A stretch of DNA of 64,000 bases from Pseudomonadota bacterium (GTDB lineage Bacteria; Myxococcota_A; Polyangia; Polyangiales; Polyangiaceae). Made by a program: the position numbers and the translations under genes. Below, piece by piece: positions 52,479 through 61,844 of this stretch (the first letter of the stretch is position 1; each line of letters starts with the position of its first letter). Below the pieces are notes generated by a model. That model was not told the DNA's origin, did not search any database, and worked only from the letters and a program-made list of their open reading frames with translations. Location: contig JAFAER010000179.1 of assembly GCA_023423895.1 (NCBI GenBank), positions 1-64,000 on the forward strand, written 5' to 3'.

Positions 52479-53536
52479 TCACGGCATCAGCGAGAGGTCG
52501 GCGACGTCGACGCCGAGGTGGCTCATCCGCTGCACCTTCACCCGGTCCATGGCCACGGAGTAGACGAGGTCGTCGAGAAAAACGCTGCGCTTCACGGCGG
52601 AGTTGGCGTTCGACCACCACGTCCCGCACGTCGCGCCCTTGGTGCCGTGGTCGACGCCGCCGAGGCGGGTGAACCCACGCTCGACGTCGACGTCGTAGAC
52701 GAGCAGGCCGCTGAACGCGAGGTGGTCGCCGTTCCGGCCATCCCCCCGCCTTCGCAGATCGTCATGGGCACCGCGAGGAGCCCCTCGCTCGCGAAGTAGT
52801 TGAACGCGAGGTGGTCCGTCGCCGCCTCCGAGCTCGAGCCGCGTGTGCCGATCTTCTCCTTGTGCACGAGTCGCGGGTCGGTCGGGTTCTTCACGTCGAA
52901 GAGCTGGAGGATCACTCCGTCGAAGTAGGCGAAGCTCCCTTGATCGTCGGCATCGAAGCCGATCGAGAGCAGATGCTCCGGATCGATGCGATGAATGTAC
53001 GTCGAGAAGCCCGGGATCTTCAGCTCGCCGAGGACCTTCGGCTTGGCCGCGCGGTCGCGAATGTCGAGAACGGTGACCTTCGTCGACGTTCCGTCACCTC
53101 CAAAAGCGCAGTCGTAGCCGTACGTGCATCGACGCCCGACCGGGCCGTTCGACGTGTAGACGACCGCGCGATCGCCCTCGACGAACAGCTCTCGCGTCGT
53201 CCCCGGCAGTCTCGTCGTCGAGACGACGTGCGGCTTCAACGCCTCCACGATCCGGAGTGCACCGTTCGCGGCGAGATACACGTAGCGGCCGTCCGTCTTG
53301 ACGATGTCGGCCTCGTCGACGCCCACGACCTGGTTGTTCGTGCCCGACGCAGATGTGGCCTTCTCCGCGTCCTTTCCGTTCGTCGGCTGCGCTGGGGCGT
53401 TCGGGGGAGGCGGACGCGACGCCATGGACGGTACAGGACGAGGAGCGGCATCCGCGGTGCCGTGCCCGTAGGCCCCGGAGACCTTGAGCGAGCTGACGGG
53501 ACCACGGCCATATCCGCCTCCTGTCCCCGTGATCCG
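52479..53536 (-). pseudogene. Decayed secreted beta-propeller protein (Beta_propel, WD40-like)
   Basis: The reading frame from about 53536 shows GTGGGYGRGP, then VVGVDEADIVKTDGRYVYLA and GELKIPGFSTYIH, LSIGFDADDQGSFAYFDGV, KIGTRGSSSEAATDHLAFNY, all from the secreted C-terminal beta-propeller family (PF09826). Three lesions are visible. There is no start codon or signal peptide before an in-frame TAG at 53575. The early strand VTVLDIRDR joins directly to the late KVLGELKIPGFS, so the central propeller is missing. A C6 run at 52742-52747 has lost one base; adding it restores LAFSGLLVYDVDVERGFTRL and VKRSVFLDDLVYSVAMDR, up to a TGA at 52479. A methionine-started piece at 53425 would give a truncated, shifted protein. 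Confidence 0.8.
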
Positions 53537-53545
53537 GCCCGTGCC

Positions 53546-53941
53546 ATGGACACGCGCACGCGGACGAAGTTCCTACGCACGGCGGCGCGCAACGATCTGG
53601 CGCGGCGCTCCGGCGGGGACCGGCCACCTCTGCCCGTCGTCGAGCTCGAGACGGTCACGGGTCACGTACGGCACAGCGTCTGCAACGCGATCGGCATGCA
53701 ATTCGACGTCGAGCAAGTCGACCTCGAGCAGCTCGCCGACGTCGTCCGCCAGCGTTCGGAAGGGCCGCTCATCGGCGCCATTTCCGGGCGTTCGATCGCG
53801 CGGGACATCGTCGCCACGCATCTCGGCTGTTCCCTGCTCGAAGCCGAGCAGCTCGTCGACACGATGATCTCTCGCGGCTTCGTGCGGCTCGAACGCGACG
53901 AGGACGGCCGCCAGGTCTGGCTCATCACGAAGGGCAACTGA
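53546..53941 (+). CDS. Hypothetical protein with winged-helix-like C-terminus
   Basis: 131 residues from the ATG at 53546. The N-terminus is basic (TRTRTKFLRTAARNDLARRS). The C-terminal half (DIVATHLGCSLLEAEQLVDT, MISRGFVRLERDEDGRQVWL) looks like a winged helix: helix, recognition helix, then an RLERDxDGRxVWL wing. Its start is on the other side of the decayed propeller gene, with the ends overlapping in opposite orientation. GC3 is normal. No family recognised. Confidence 0.6.
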   Translation: MDTRTRTKFLRTAARNDLARRSGGDRPPLPVVELETVTGHVRHSVCNAIGMQFDVEQVDLEQLADVVRQRSEGPLIGAISGRSIARDIVATHLGCSLLEAEQLVDTMISRGFVRLERDEDGRQVWLITKGN

Positions 53942-53978
53942 GCCACGTGCCGGTACACGCCGTGCCCTCCGTGCTCCC

Positions 53979-55247
53979 ATGACGACTCGGACAAGCGACG
54001 CCCCTCCCCCGGAGGCAGGCATCCACCCTCACCAGGCTCATGAGCACGCGCGCAGCGCTGCGCCCTTCGTGTCGGGCCTGCGGCTCGGCCGGGTCTTCGG
54101 GATCGAGATCTTCGTCGACTGGAGCGTCGCGATCATTTTCATGCTCGTCGCCGTCGGGCTCGGCGCGGGTGCTCTGCCACGGTGGCACCCCGAATGGAGC
54201 GGCGCGCTGCGATGGGTCGTCGCCGTCGCCGCGGCGCTGGCCTTCTTCGCGTCGATCCTTCTCCACGAGTTGTCGCACGCGGTCGTCGGGCGAGCATTCG
54301 GAATCAAGGTCCCGCGCATCACGCTCTTCATCTTCGGCGGCATGGCCCACATGCAGGGCGAGCCGACGTCGCCGAAGGCCGAGCTCTTCATGGCCGCCGT
54401 TGGCCCTCTCACGAGCCTGTTCATCGGCATCACGGCCAGCTTCGTAGGCGTCCAGCTCGCGGTGCTCGCGGGCGGTGCTCCGGACAATCCCGAACATCTG
54501 GTGCGGATGGCAGGTCCGGTCGCGACGATCTTGCTGTGGCTCGGTCCGTTGAACTTCCTGCTCGCCATCTTCAATCTGGTGCCAGGGTTCCCGCTCGATG
54601 GAGGCCGCCTCCTTCGCGCGGCGATCTGGTCGGCAACGGGAGACCTCGACAAGGCGACGCGCTGGGCTTCGGCTGCAGGTCGTGCGGTGGGTTGGGGGCT
54701 CATCACGATCGGCGCGCTCATGGCCTTCGGTTTCTGGGTGCCCTTCTTCGGCACCGGTCTCGGCAGCGGCATCTGGGTCGCTCTGATCGGGTGGTTCCTC
54801 CAACATGCGGCGCGCGCGAGCTACATCGCCCTGCGCCTGAAGACGCGCCTCTCGCATGTCTCCGTGCGCGAGGTGATGCGCTCCAACCTCGACACGGCCG
54901 CGCCGGAGATGACCGTCGCCGAGCTCGTGCGCGACCACGTCATGCGTAGCGACCAGGCGTCGTTCCCCGTGCTCGAGGGCCCGGAGCTCGTCGGCGTCAT
55001 CTCGGTCCGCGACATCCAGCTCGTCCCGAGCGAGCAGTGGCCGTGGGTCACCGTGCGTCAGGTGATGCTCCCTGCATCGGAGGTCCCGAGCGTCGACGTC
55101 GGCGCCAACGCGGACAAGGCGCTCGAGTGTCTCGCCGAGCGTGACATGGAGCAGCTTCCCATCGTCGACCACGGACGGCTGAGCGGCTTCGTCCGGCGAC
55201 AGGACATCCTCAAGTGGCTGTCCCTCCAGCCCGAGCCCGCCATCTGA
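53979..55247 (+). CDS. Site-2 protease (M50) with tandem CBS domains
   Basis: 422 residues with about six membrane helices. The intramembrane zinc site is H96-ELS-H100 plus D207 in NLVPGFPLDGGR. Two CBS domains follow (residues 300-415: VREVMRSNLDTAAPEMTVAE and VRQVMLPASEVPSVDVGANA). This M50B/Rip3-like form cleaves membrane-bound substrates, often anti-sigma factors, with CBS domains sensing adenosine nucleotides. It starts 37 bp after the small hypothetical gene, so the two may form an operon. Confidence 0.93.
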   Translation: MTTRTSDAPPPEAGIHPHQAHEHARSAAPFVSGLRLGRVFGIEIFVDWSVAIIFMLVAVGLGAGALPRWHPEWSGALRWVVAVAAALAFFASILLHELSHAVVGRAFGIKVPRITLFIFGGMAHMQGEPTSPKAELFMAAVGPLTSLFIGITASFVGVQLAVLAGGAPDNPEHLVRMAGPVATILLWLGPLNFLLAIFNLVPGFPLDGGRLLRAAIWSATGDLDKATRWASAAGRAVGWGLITIGALMAFGFWVPFFGTGLGSGIWVALIGWFLQHAARASYIALRLKTRLSHVSVREVMRSNLDTAAPEMTVAELVRDHVMRSDQASFPVLEGPELVGVISVRDIQLVPSEQWPWVTVRQVMLPASEVPSVDVGANADKALECLAERDMEQLPIVDHGRLSGFVRRQDILKWLSLQPEPAI

Positions 55248-55328
55248 CGACGTCCGATCGCCGAGATGAACGCGGCGGCGGCCCGATTGCTCGGACCACC
55301 GCCTGCGCTTACCGCCCTTCGCTGTGGG

Positions 55329-56687
55329 CTACTTCTTCAGATACGGCGTGAGCAGCGCCATCTGCGGGCGATCGGTGTTGTTCTTCGGGTGGAGCGTGAA
55401 CTTGTACTCGCCCCACCAGGGGCCCCCGGCCCACCACGTCCAGCCGACCATCACGTCGGAGGCGCTGTGGACGAAGTCGAGCATGTTCTTCACCGCGGTG
55501 TTGCAGGTGGAATTGTCCCCGCCGGCGAACTCGCCGAGGAAGCCCTTCTTCTTGTTGTCGCGAAGCCACTTCACGAAGCCCTCGAGGCGCTCACGGCCGA
55601 CCGTCGTGCTGACGCAGTTGCCGGAGCTGCCGCTCGAGTCCGAGTCCATGTACTGATGGACCTCGAAGACGATGTTGTCCTTCGGGTCGGTGATGTTCAA
55701 CATCGCCTTCGAGTTCGGCGTCCCGTAATACGTGCTGTTCCAGCTATGCGCGCCCGTCCAGCCGTTGCCGGGAACGACCACGAGGTTCGTGGCGCCGGCG
55801 TTGCGGATGGCCGCGATCGCGGCGTTCGCGGCGCCGACCCACTGCTCCGTGTTGATGTCGTGGGGCTCGTTCACGAGGTTGAAGAGCACGTTCGAGTTGC
55901 CCTTGTACTTCTCCGCGAGCCGACGCCAGAGATCGGCGAACGTCGCGTCCGGCACCTTCGACGAGCCGACGGTGTCGCCGTAATAACGCGCGAAGTTGTG
56001 CGGGTTGAGGATGACGCTCGCGCCCTTCGACGTCGCATACGAGACGATGGCGTCGAGACGCTCGAAATACGCGCCGTCGAACGCCGAACGCGCGGCAGGC
56101 TGCAAGCGCTCCCACTTGAAGCCCACACGGAACGTGTTCATCCCCTTGCCCATGTAGTAGTCGACCTCGGAGCGCGTCGGGAACGTGTAGTCCTTGCCGA
56201 ACGCGCCCGGCAGCGCGCTGCCGAACTCCGCGCCCGCGAGGTTCACGCCTCGGAACGGCACACCCGGCTTCGCGTAGGGCGGCGGCTCCGGCGGAGTCAC
56301 GGGCGGCTCGTTCGCGGGCGGAGGCTCGTTCGCGGGCGGAGGCTCGTTCGCAGGCGGCGGCTCGTTCGCAGGCGGCGGCTCGTTCGCGGGCGGAGGCTCG
56401 TTCGCGGGCGGCGGATTCGCCGGAGGGGGAACCTGCTCCCCGGGAGGCGTCTGGTCGTCGCTGGAAGGTGCGTCGTCCGGACGTCCCCACTGCTCCGGGT
56501 TCCGCTGCGGGTTGACGGCGTCGTCGTCTCGGTCGTCCGCCGGAACGTTGGTGCTCGTCGTCGTCCTCTCGGAGCCGGCCGAACGATCACTCGTCGGCCC
56601 CTGATCGGCGGCTCCACACGCGAGGAGCACCTGCATGATCACGAGCGCACACGGATTGACGATTCCGCTGTTCAGGATTCGCTTCAT
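55329..56687 (-). CDS. GH5 endoglucanase (cellulase) lipoprotein
   Basis: 452 residues from the ATG at 56687, preceded by GGAAGG. A signal ending MQVLLACGA gives a lipobox. A Pro-rich linker with six PPPANE repeats (18-bp DNA units) joins to the catalytic domain (residues 150-452). GH5 signature: GVNLAGAEFGSALPG, then the acid/base E274 in FNLVNEPH and the nucleophile E386 in GFLGEFAGG; the aromatic WTWWAGGPWWGEYKF near the end lines the substrate cleft. It hydrolyses beta-1,4-glucan, probably tethered at the cell surface. Confidence 0.95.
   Translation of the reverse strand: MKRILNSGIVNPCALVIMQVLLACGAADQGPTSDRSAGSERTTTSTNVPADDRDDDAVNPQRNPEQWGRPDDAPSSDDQTPPGEQVPPPANPPPANEPPPANEPPPANEPPPANEPPPANEPPPANEPPVTPPEPPPYAKPGVPFRGVNLAGAEFGSALPGAFGKDYTFPTRSEVDYYMGKGMNTFRVGFKWERLQPAARSAFDGAYFERLDAIVSYATSKGASVILNPHNFARYYGDTVGSSKVPDATFADLWRRLAEKYKGNSNVLFNLVNEPHDINTEQWVGAANAAIAAIRNAGATNLVVVPGNGWTGAHSWNSTYYGTPNSKAMLNITDPKDNIVFEVHQYMDSDSSGSSGNCVSTTVGRERLEGFVKWLRDNKKKGFLGEFAGGDNSTCNTAVKNMLDFVHSASDVMVGWTWWAGGPWWGEYKFTLHPKNNTDRPQMALLTPYLKK
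56302..56409 (-). repeat. 18-bp tandem repeat in GH5 linker, six copies
   Basis: Units of the form GGCGGCTCGTTCGCGGGC (plus strand) with silent variation at a few sites, encoding PPPANE in the linker. In-frame copy number change would lengthen or shorten the tether. Confidence 0.9.
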
Positions 56688-57353
56688 TGTCGGCTTGCCT
56701 TCCAGTTCCATCCCTCGTGGGGGAGGCCATTCGGAACGAGGACGACGCGACGGGTCCGCGCGCCTACGAGGCGCGGGCCGCAACGATGCCCTCGTCTCCC
56801 AGCGCTCGAAGGGGCGATGGCCTGCTTCGAGGACGCGGTGACGATCTGCCATCACCACGCCGGGAGATCCGGTTGCGTGATTCGTGGCGAGGGCATCCTC
56901 CGCTGTTTCGTCGTTTGTCTACAAGCGCGGCAATGAATTTAGGAACGAGAGTGCAAGCGCCGGGAGCACATTCGAGCACCGAGATCGCGCATCGATCGGC
57001 GCGTGACTGATGGATCCCTCCCGCAAGATCGACGCGCCGATTCCGTGAGCCTGCATCTTTGCGTTGGTGCGCGTACTCGCCGGGAGGTGCCCACGATGAT
57101 CGGATCACGCGCGATGACGAACCGCGAGGCGACCGCGCGCGCGTGACGCGATCGACGAGACGCGATCGAGCCCGACAAGCCCAGCGCTCATGGGCGCGAG
57201 AACGAGCTCACTCGCAGCGCGCGGCCTGCGGCGCGGCAATCGCGATCAGCGGCGAGCTCGCCTCGGCGTCGACGTCATCCGGTGCGTTCGCACCGCCGGA
57301 TTTGCGAGCTCCGCACGCGACACGTCAGGCACCGATGTTGAAGGAGCCCGGGT
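56688..57353. other. 666-bp stretch without a convincing gene
   Basis: Divergent intergenic region between the GH5 gene and the phosphoribosyltransferase-hydrolase gene. Reading frames are short and lack coding third-position bias. It presumably holds both promoters; the right end carries AAGGAG before the ATG at 57354. A/T-rich bits occur around 56910-56945. Confidence 0.5.
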
Positions 57354-58769
57354 ATGAGCGCACGCAAGCTGTTCCTGAATCGTTCGGATGCCGGCCACAA
57401 GCTCGCCGCGCATCTCGGCGCATACCGTCGTGCTTCACCGGTCGTACTGGGTCTGCCGCGGGGCGGCGTTCCGGTCGCCTACGAGGTCGCTCGAGCGCTC
57501 GAAGCGCCGCTCGATGTCTGCGTCGTCCGCAAGCTCGGCGCGCCAGCGCAGCCCGAGCTCGGGATCGGCGCCGTCGCAGAGGACGGCACGATCTACGTCG
57601 ACCGCGATATGGCCCGGCGCGTCGGCATCTCAGAGAAGGTTCTCGCGACCATGATCGACGACAAGCGGGCTGCGATGGCCGGACAGGCGGCGCGCTATCG
57701 AGCCCAACATCCTCCGGTCGACGTCCGGAACAGAACGGTCATCGTCGTCGACGACGGTGTCGCGACCGGAGGGACGGCACGCGCGGCCCTCGAGACGCTA
57801 CGCGAGCGCGGAGCCGGGACGATCGTGCTGGCGGTCCCGGTCGGCGCGTCGGAGACCCTGGACGAGCTGGCGGCAATCGCGGACGAGATCGTGTGCCTTC
57901 ATCCCGAAGATGCATTCTACGCCGTGAGCCCCTGGTACGAGGACTTCTCGCCGACGACCGACGACGATGTCGTCACGCTCCTCGAGCGCGCGCGAACGGA
58001 GCGCGCAGCCTCCACCCAACAGCGACACGACGCGCGCCCACCTCGACAATCCGACCGCGTACGCATCGCCGAACAACACGACGTCCGGATCCCCGTCCCC
58101 GACCGCGAGCTCGAAGGGCGGCTAGTCCTCCCGACGGATCCGCGCGGGCTCGTGATCGTCTCGTACGGAACAGGGCACGGAAGGCAAAGCCCCGAGACTC
58201 AGTTCATGACCACGGTCTTCGGCCAGGCGGGGCTCGCGTCTCTCGTCTTCGACCTTCTCACTCCGGAAGAGGAGCTCCTCGACGCGCAGACGGCGCATCT
58301 GCGGTTCGACATCCCGCTGCTCGCAGCGCGCCTCCTCGCCGCGACGGACTGGGCACGTACGCAGCCGGATGTGCGGGCGCTCGACATCGGCTACTTCGGC
58401 ACCAGCACGGGTGCGGCAGCAGCGCTCGTCGCAGCGTCCAAGCGTGCGGACGTCGTTCACGCGATCGTCTCGCGAGGAGGGCGCCCCGACCTCGCGGAGG
58501 ACGTGCTCGACGAGGTGAAAGCGCCGACGCTTCTTCTCGTGGGCGGACTCGATGCCGACGTGTTGACGCTCAATCGAGAGAGCCTCTACTTCCTCGGCTG
58601 CGAGAAGCTGCTCGAGGTGGTCCCCGATGCGACGCATCTTTTCGAGGAGCCGGGAACGCTCGACCGGGCCGCGCACTCCGCTGCGAAGTGGTTCGTCGAC
58701 CACCTCGGAACGAACATCCAGCACGGCGACCGCCTGGGCCCGTCGAGCGCGGCGATGGCGTCCCGCTGA
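57354..58769 (+). CDS. Phosphoribosyltransferase fused to alpha/beta hydrolase (dienelactone hydrolase-like)
   Basis: 471 residues. Residues 1-220 are a type I phosphoribosyltransferase with the PRPP loop VIVVDDGVATGGTA (129-142) and LGLPRGGVPVAYEVA near the N-terminus. Residues 245-460 are an alpha/beta hydrolase with nucleophile S351 in GTSTG (349-353), D400 in GGLDAD and H428 in ATHLFEEPG. The fusion of these two enzymes is known, for example in Mycobacterium proteins of the dormancy regulon, but its reaction is not established. The join near residue 225 is a basic linker, with no frameshift. Confidence 0.9.
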   Translation: MSARKLFLNRSDAGHKLAAHLGAYRRASPVVLGLPRGGVPVAYEVARALEAPLDVCVVRKLGAPAQPELGIGAVAEDGTIYVDRDMARRVGISEKVLATMIDDKRAAMAGQAARYRAQHPPVDVRNRTVIVVDDGVATGGTARAALETLRERGAGTIVLAVPVGASETLDELAAIADEIVCLHPEDAFYAVSPWYEDFSPTTDDDVVTLLERARTERAASTQQRHDARPPRQSDRVRIAEQHDVRIPVPDRELEGRLVLPTDPRGLVIVSYGTGHGRQSPETQFMTTVFGQAGLASLVFDLLTPEEELLDAQTAHLRFDIPLLAARLLAATDWARTQPDVRALDIGYFGTSTGAAAALVAASKRADVVHAIVSRGGRPDLAEDVLDEVKAPTLLLVGGLDADVLTLNRESLYFLGCEKLLEVVPDATHLFEEPGTLDRAAHSAAKWFVDHLGTNIQHGDRLGPSSAAMASR

Positions 58770-58850
58770 GGGTCATGCCGACAAGACGATACGCGAACGC
58801 GATCGAGATGAAGGGGGCGCGAGCGGCTCGATGCATTAAGCTGCCCGGCC

Positions 58851-60707
58851 ATGGGGAGGAGCCATCGTCGCGAGCGCGGGACGCCCGCGCCCAGGCACGT
58901 CGCAAGCGCGGCGCTCGGGATCGGGCTGCTCGGCGCCTTCGGGGCGGCCTGCGGCAACGGTCCTGCGGCGGCGACCGGCATCACGGACGGAGGAGAGCCG
59001 ATCGCGATCGAGGATGCCGCCGGAGGCCCGTCCTCCGACTCACCTCCTACGAGCTCGCGCCCGCCGGTGGGTGATCCGGATCCGTTCACGAGCGGAGAGG
59101 TCGATGTCGTCACGGTGATCCGCACGACCGAAGATCGGAGGCCGATCTCGCCGCTCATCTACGGCATCAACTCCATCACGGCGACGACCTTCCCGCCGCC
59201 TGACGTCCTCGCGGGCATCACGTTCATCCGCCGCGGCGGCGACCGCGCGAACGCCTACAACTGGGAGACGAACGTCTCGAATGGGTCGTTCTCGAACGAG
59301 TTCGGCAACGATCTCTATCTCGCCCAGGGGCTGCCGAACCCGAACACTCCGGCCGCCGTCGATCTCGCGCTCATCACGAAGAACCGTGCCGAAGGTCGCG
59401 GCACGATGGTCCCGTTCGTGCTGCACGAGTGGGTCGCCGGCCCGGTCGGCGGAAACATCCCGTACGACGCGCCCGGCGGCTGGAACCGCGATGCGTTCTT
59501 CGAGCGAGTAGGTCTCGTGAAGCCGACGGCCTTCGCCGCGACGCCGGATCCGAACGACGGCATCGTCTACACCGACGAGCACTTCGCGTTCATGCGCACC
59601 AAGCTCCCCGGTGACATCTATGCGCCAGGGCCGACGCAGGTGATGGTGGGCGTCGACAACGAGCCCGACCTCTACGCCTTCAACTATCCGATGCTGCAAG
59701 GCGGCAGCGGTGCGCCGCTCTACGCCGACAACGGCGTCCAGATCGGGACACGCGTCACCGGCACGGAGTTCACGGCGAAGTTCATCACGTTCGCGAAGCG
59801 CATCAAGACACTGTCACCGAGCGCCGCGATCGTCGGACCGAGCCACTACCACTTCGACGGCTGGACGTCGTGGCATGCCTCGATGCCCGAGTACTCCGGC
59901 CTGGGCAAGTGGTACATGGACGACTTCCTCGCGACCGTGAGGGCCGAGAGCGATGTGTTCGGCAAACGCTTGCTCGATACGTGGGACTTTCACTGGTACC
60001 CGCAAACGCTCAGCAACGGCGTCTACGTCTGGGATCTCGACGACAGCGTGCGGACGCTCACGCCGACGGAGATCGAAGAGATCGTCCAGGGACCGAGGAG
60101 CTACTGGGACCACGACTACGACGAACGCTCGTGGATCACGAACGATCACCTCGGCGGGCCGGCATACATCCTCGAGCGGCTCCAGAAGCGGGTCGCCCTC
60201 GCCTACCCCGGGACGAGCCTCGGCGTCTCCGAATACTTCCCTGGTGGGTGCGCTCACATCTCGAGCGGCATCGGCGTGGCGGACTCTCTCGGGATCTTCG
60301 CGCGGATGGGCGTCCATCTCGCTGCCATGTGGCCGACGTGCAACCGGCTCGAATACGCGTTCGGCGCCCTCCAGCTCCTCCGCAATGCCGATGGCAAGAA
60401 GCTTCGCTTCGCGGACACCGTCGTTCGAGTCGAACATCCCGAGAAGGTCGAGACCTCCGTCTACGCCGGCAGCGACGACGGCAGACGCGTCACCGTCCTC
60501 GTCCTCAACAAGACGAACGCGAGCCGGCGCGTCGGACTACGGATGTTCCACACGGAAAAGCTCGCGGAGCTCGCCGTCTACCGGATCGACGCGGCCCACC
60601 CGAGCCCGCACCTCGCTCAGCACGACACGCTGACGAAGAAGAACGCGTATGCGTATGATGCGCCGCCGATGAGCGCTGCGCTGCTCGTCTTCACCGCCGC
60701 TCCGTGA
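58851..60707 (+). CDS. GH44 glycoside hydrolase lipoprotein (endoglucanase/xyloglucanase)
   Basis: 618 residues. A signal ending LLGAFGAACGNG gives a lipobox, followed by an Asp/Pro/Ser linker. The GH44 fold is clear: PISPLIYGINSITATTF, FIRRGGDRANAYNWETNVSN, the acid/base E271 in GVDNEPDLY, the nucleophile E461 in VSEYFPGG, and a C-terminal beta-sandwich (VETSVYAGSDDGRRVTVLVL). The family cleaves beta-1,4-glucan and xyloglucan. Surface-bound here. It ends 7 bp before the acyltransferase gene. Confidence 0.93.
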   Translation: MGRSHRRERGTPAPRHVASAALGIGLLGAFGAACGNGPAAATGITDGGEPIAIEDAAGGPSSDSPPTSSRPPVGDPDPFTSGEVDVVTVIRTTEDRRPISPLIYGINSITATTFPPPDVLAGITFIRRGGDRANAYNWETNVSNGSFSNEFGNDLYLAQGLPNPNTPAAVDLALITKNRAEGRGTMVPFVLHEWVAGPVGGNIPYDAPGGWNRDAFFERVGLVKPTAFAATPDPNDGIVYTDEHFAFMRTKLPGDIYAPGPTQVMVGVDNEPDLYAFNYPMLQGGSGAPLYADNGVQIGTRVTGTEFTAKFITFAKRIKTLSPSAAIVGPSHYHFDGWTSWHASMPEYSGLGKWYMDDFLATVRAESDVFGKRLLDTWDFHWYPQTLSNGVYVWDLDDSVRTLTPTEIEEIVQGPRSYWDHDYDERSWITNDHLGGPAYILERLQKRVALAYPGTSLGVSEYFPGGCAHISSGIGVADSLGIFARMGVHLAAMWPTCNRLEYAFGALQLLRNADGKKLRFADTVVRVEHPEKVETSVYAGSDDGRRVTVLVLNKTNASRRVGLRMFHTEKLAELAVYRIDAAHPSPHLAQHDTLTKKNAYAYDAPPMSAALLVFTAAP

Positions 60708-60714
60708 ACCGCCC

Positions 60715-61830
60715 TTGAACCGCCCGAGCGCCGACGTGCGCCCTCACCATCCTTCGCTCGACGGCCTCCGTTGCCTCGCGATCCTGCCGATCATCTGGCA
60801 TCACGTGACGCCGCGGCCGCTCGAGGGCGTCCTCGGGCGTGGGCCGCTCGGCGTCGACCTCTTCTTCGCGGTCAGCGGGTTCCTGATCACGTCGCTGCTT
60901 CTCCATGAGCGCCGCTCGAGCGGAGAGGTCGCGCTCGGGAGGTTCTGGGTCCGACGAAGCCTCCGGATTTTCCCGCTCTACTACGTCGTGCTCTCCGCCT
61001 TCGCGCTGCACGCGCTCTTCGTCCGCGCGCCGGGCCCTGCGCGGGACCAGTTCCTCCAGAGCCTGCCCTACTACGCGACGTACACGTCCAACTGGTTCGT
61101 CCACGGCGCGTTCGACCATCCGATCGTGTTCGCGTTCGCGTGGTCGCTCGCCGCCGAGGAGCAGTTCTACCTTCTGTGGCCGCCGGTGCTGCGTTGGCTC
61201 CGTGGGACCTTCGGTCCAGCGCTCGTCATGTTCACGCTCGTGGCGCTCGACCAGGCCGCCGAACGTGGATGGCTCGCCCTCGCGGGTGACGGCCTCGTGC
61301 TCCGGATCATCCGCAGCTTCGCGACCCCCATTGGTCTCGGGGCGCTCCTCGCGATCGCGCTCGAATCGCCGCGCGTCGCGCCGCTCGTCCGCGCCGTGCT
61401 CGGCCGACGATGGTCTTCCGCGGTCGCGCTCGCCGTGGTGGCCCTCGCAGCGGTGTTGCCGTGGCCGGTCTTTCCGACCCACGTCGCGATGACGGCGCTC
61501 GTCGGCGCATGCGTGCTCCGCAAGGATCACCTGCTCGCGCCCGTGCTCGAGAACCGCATCGTCCGTCACATCGGGACCGTGAGCTACGGCATCTATTTGC
61601 TCAACATCCCGGTCGTGACCGCGTGCCGGAACGTCGTCACCGACGACCTCCTCCTCCTCTTCGTCGTGTCGACCGGAGCTTGCGTATTCGTGGCGACCGC
61701 GACGTACCGCTTCGTGGAGCTGCCGTTCCTCCGACTGCGGGACCGCTTCCGGCCGCGGAGCATCGTGCCATCTCGGACGGCGCGGGCGACCATCAGCGAG
61801 CCACCGCCCCGCGTCCGCGAAGCGGCATAG
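60715..61830 (+). CDS. Acyltransferase family 3 membrane protein
   Basis: 371 residues; the TTG at 60715 or GTG at 60736 are possible starts. About ten membrane helices. The family motifs are present: SLDGLRCLAILPIIWHHVTP, the GVDLFFAVSGFLITSLLLHE loop, RFWVRRSLRIFPLYYVVL and the SLAAEEQFYLLWP active-site Glu. Such proteins acetylate or acylate sugars in envelope polysaccharide or natural products. It starts 7 bp after the GH44 gene and is probably co-transcribed. Confidence 0.9.
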   Translation: MNRPSADVRPHHPSLDGLRCLAILPIIWHHVTPRPLEGVLGRGPLGVDLFFAVSGFLITSLLLHERRSSGEVALGRFWVRRSLRIFPLYYVVLSAFALHALFVRAPGPARDQFLQSLPYYATYTSNWFVHGAFDHPIVFAFAWSLAAEEQFYLLWPPVLRWLRGTFGPALVMFTLVALDQAAERGWLALAGDGLVLRIIRSFATPIGLGALLAIALESPRVAPLVRAVLGRRWSSAVALAVVALAAVLPWPVFPTHVAMTALVGACVLRKDHLLAPVLENRIVRHIGTVSYGIYLLNIPVVTACRNVVTDDLLLLFVVSTGACVFVATATYRFVELPFLRLRDRFRPRSIVPSRTARATISEPPPRVREAA

Positions 61831-61844
61831 GCCCGAGCGTCAGA

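Noticed and set aside
52742..52747. C6 run considered as a programmed frameshift site
   Set aside because: No stimulatory structure or slippery heptamer logic is visible, and the gene also lacks its start and central blades, so decay or a sequencing error is simpler.
56302..56409. Six 18-bp repeats considered as a CRISPR-like array
   Set aside because: The units are directly adjacent with no spacers and encode PPPANE in a linker.
56688..57353. Frames near 56687-57010 and 56764-57108 considered as genes
   Set aside because: Low-complexity, Arg/Ser-rich, no convincing start site.
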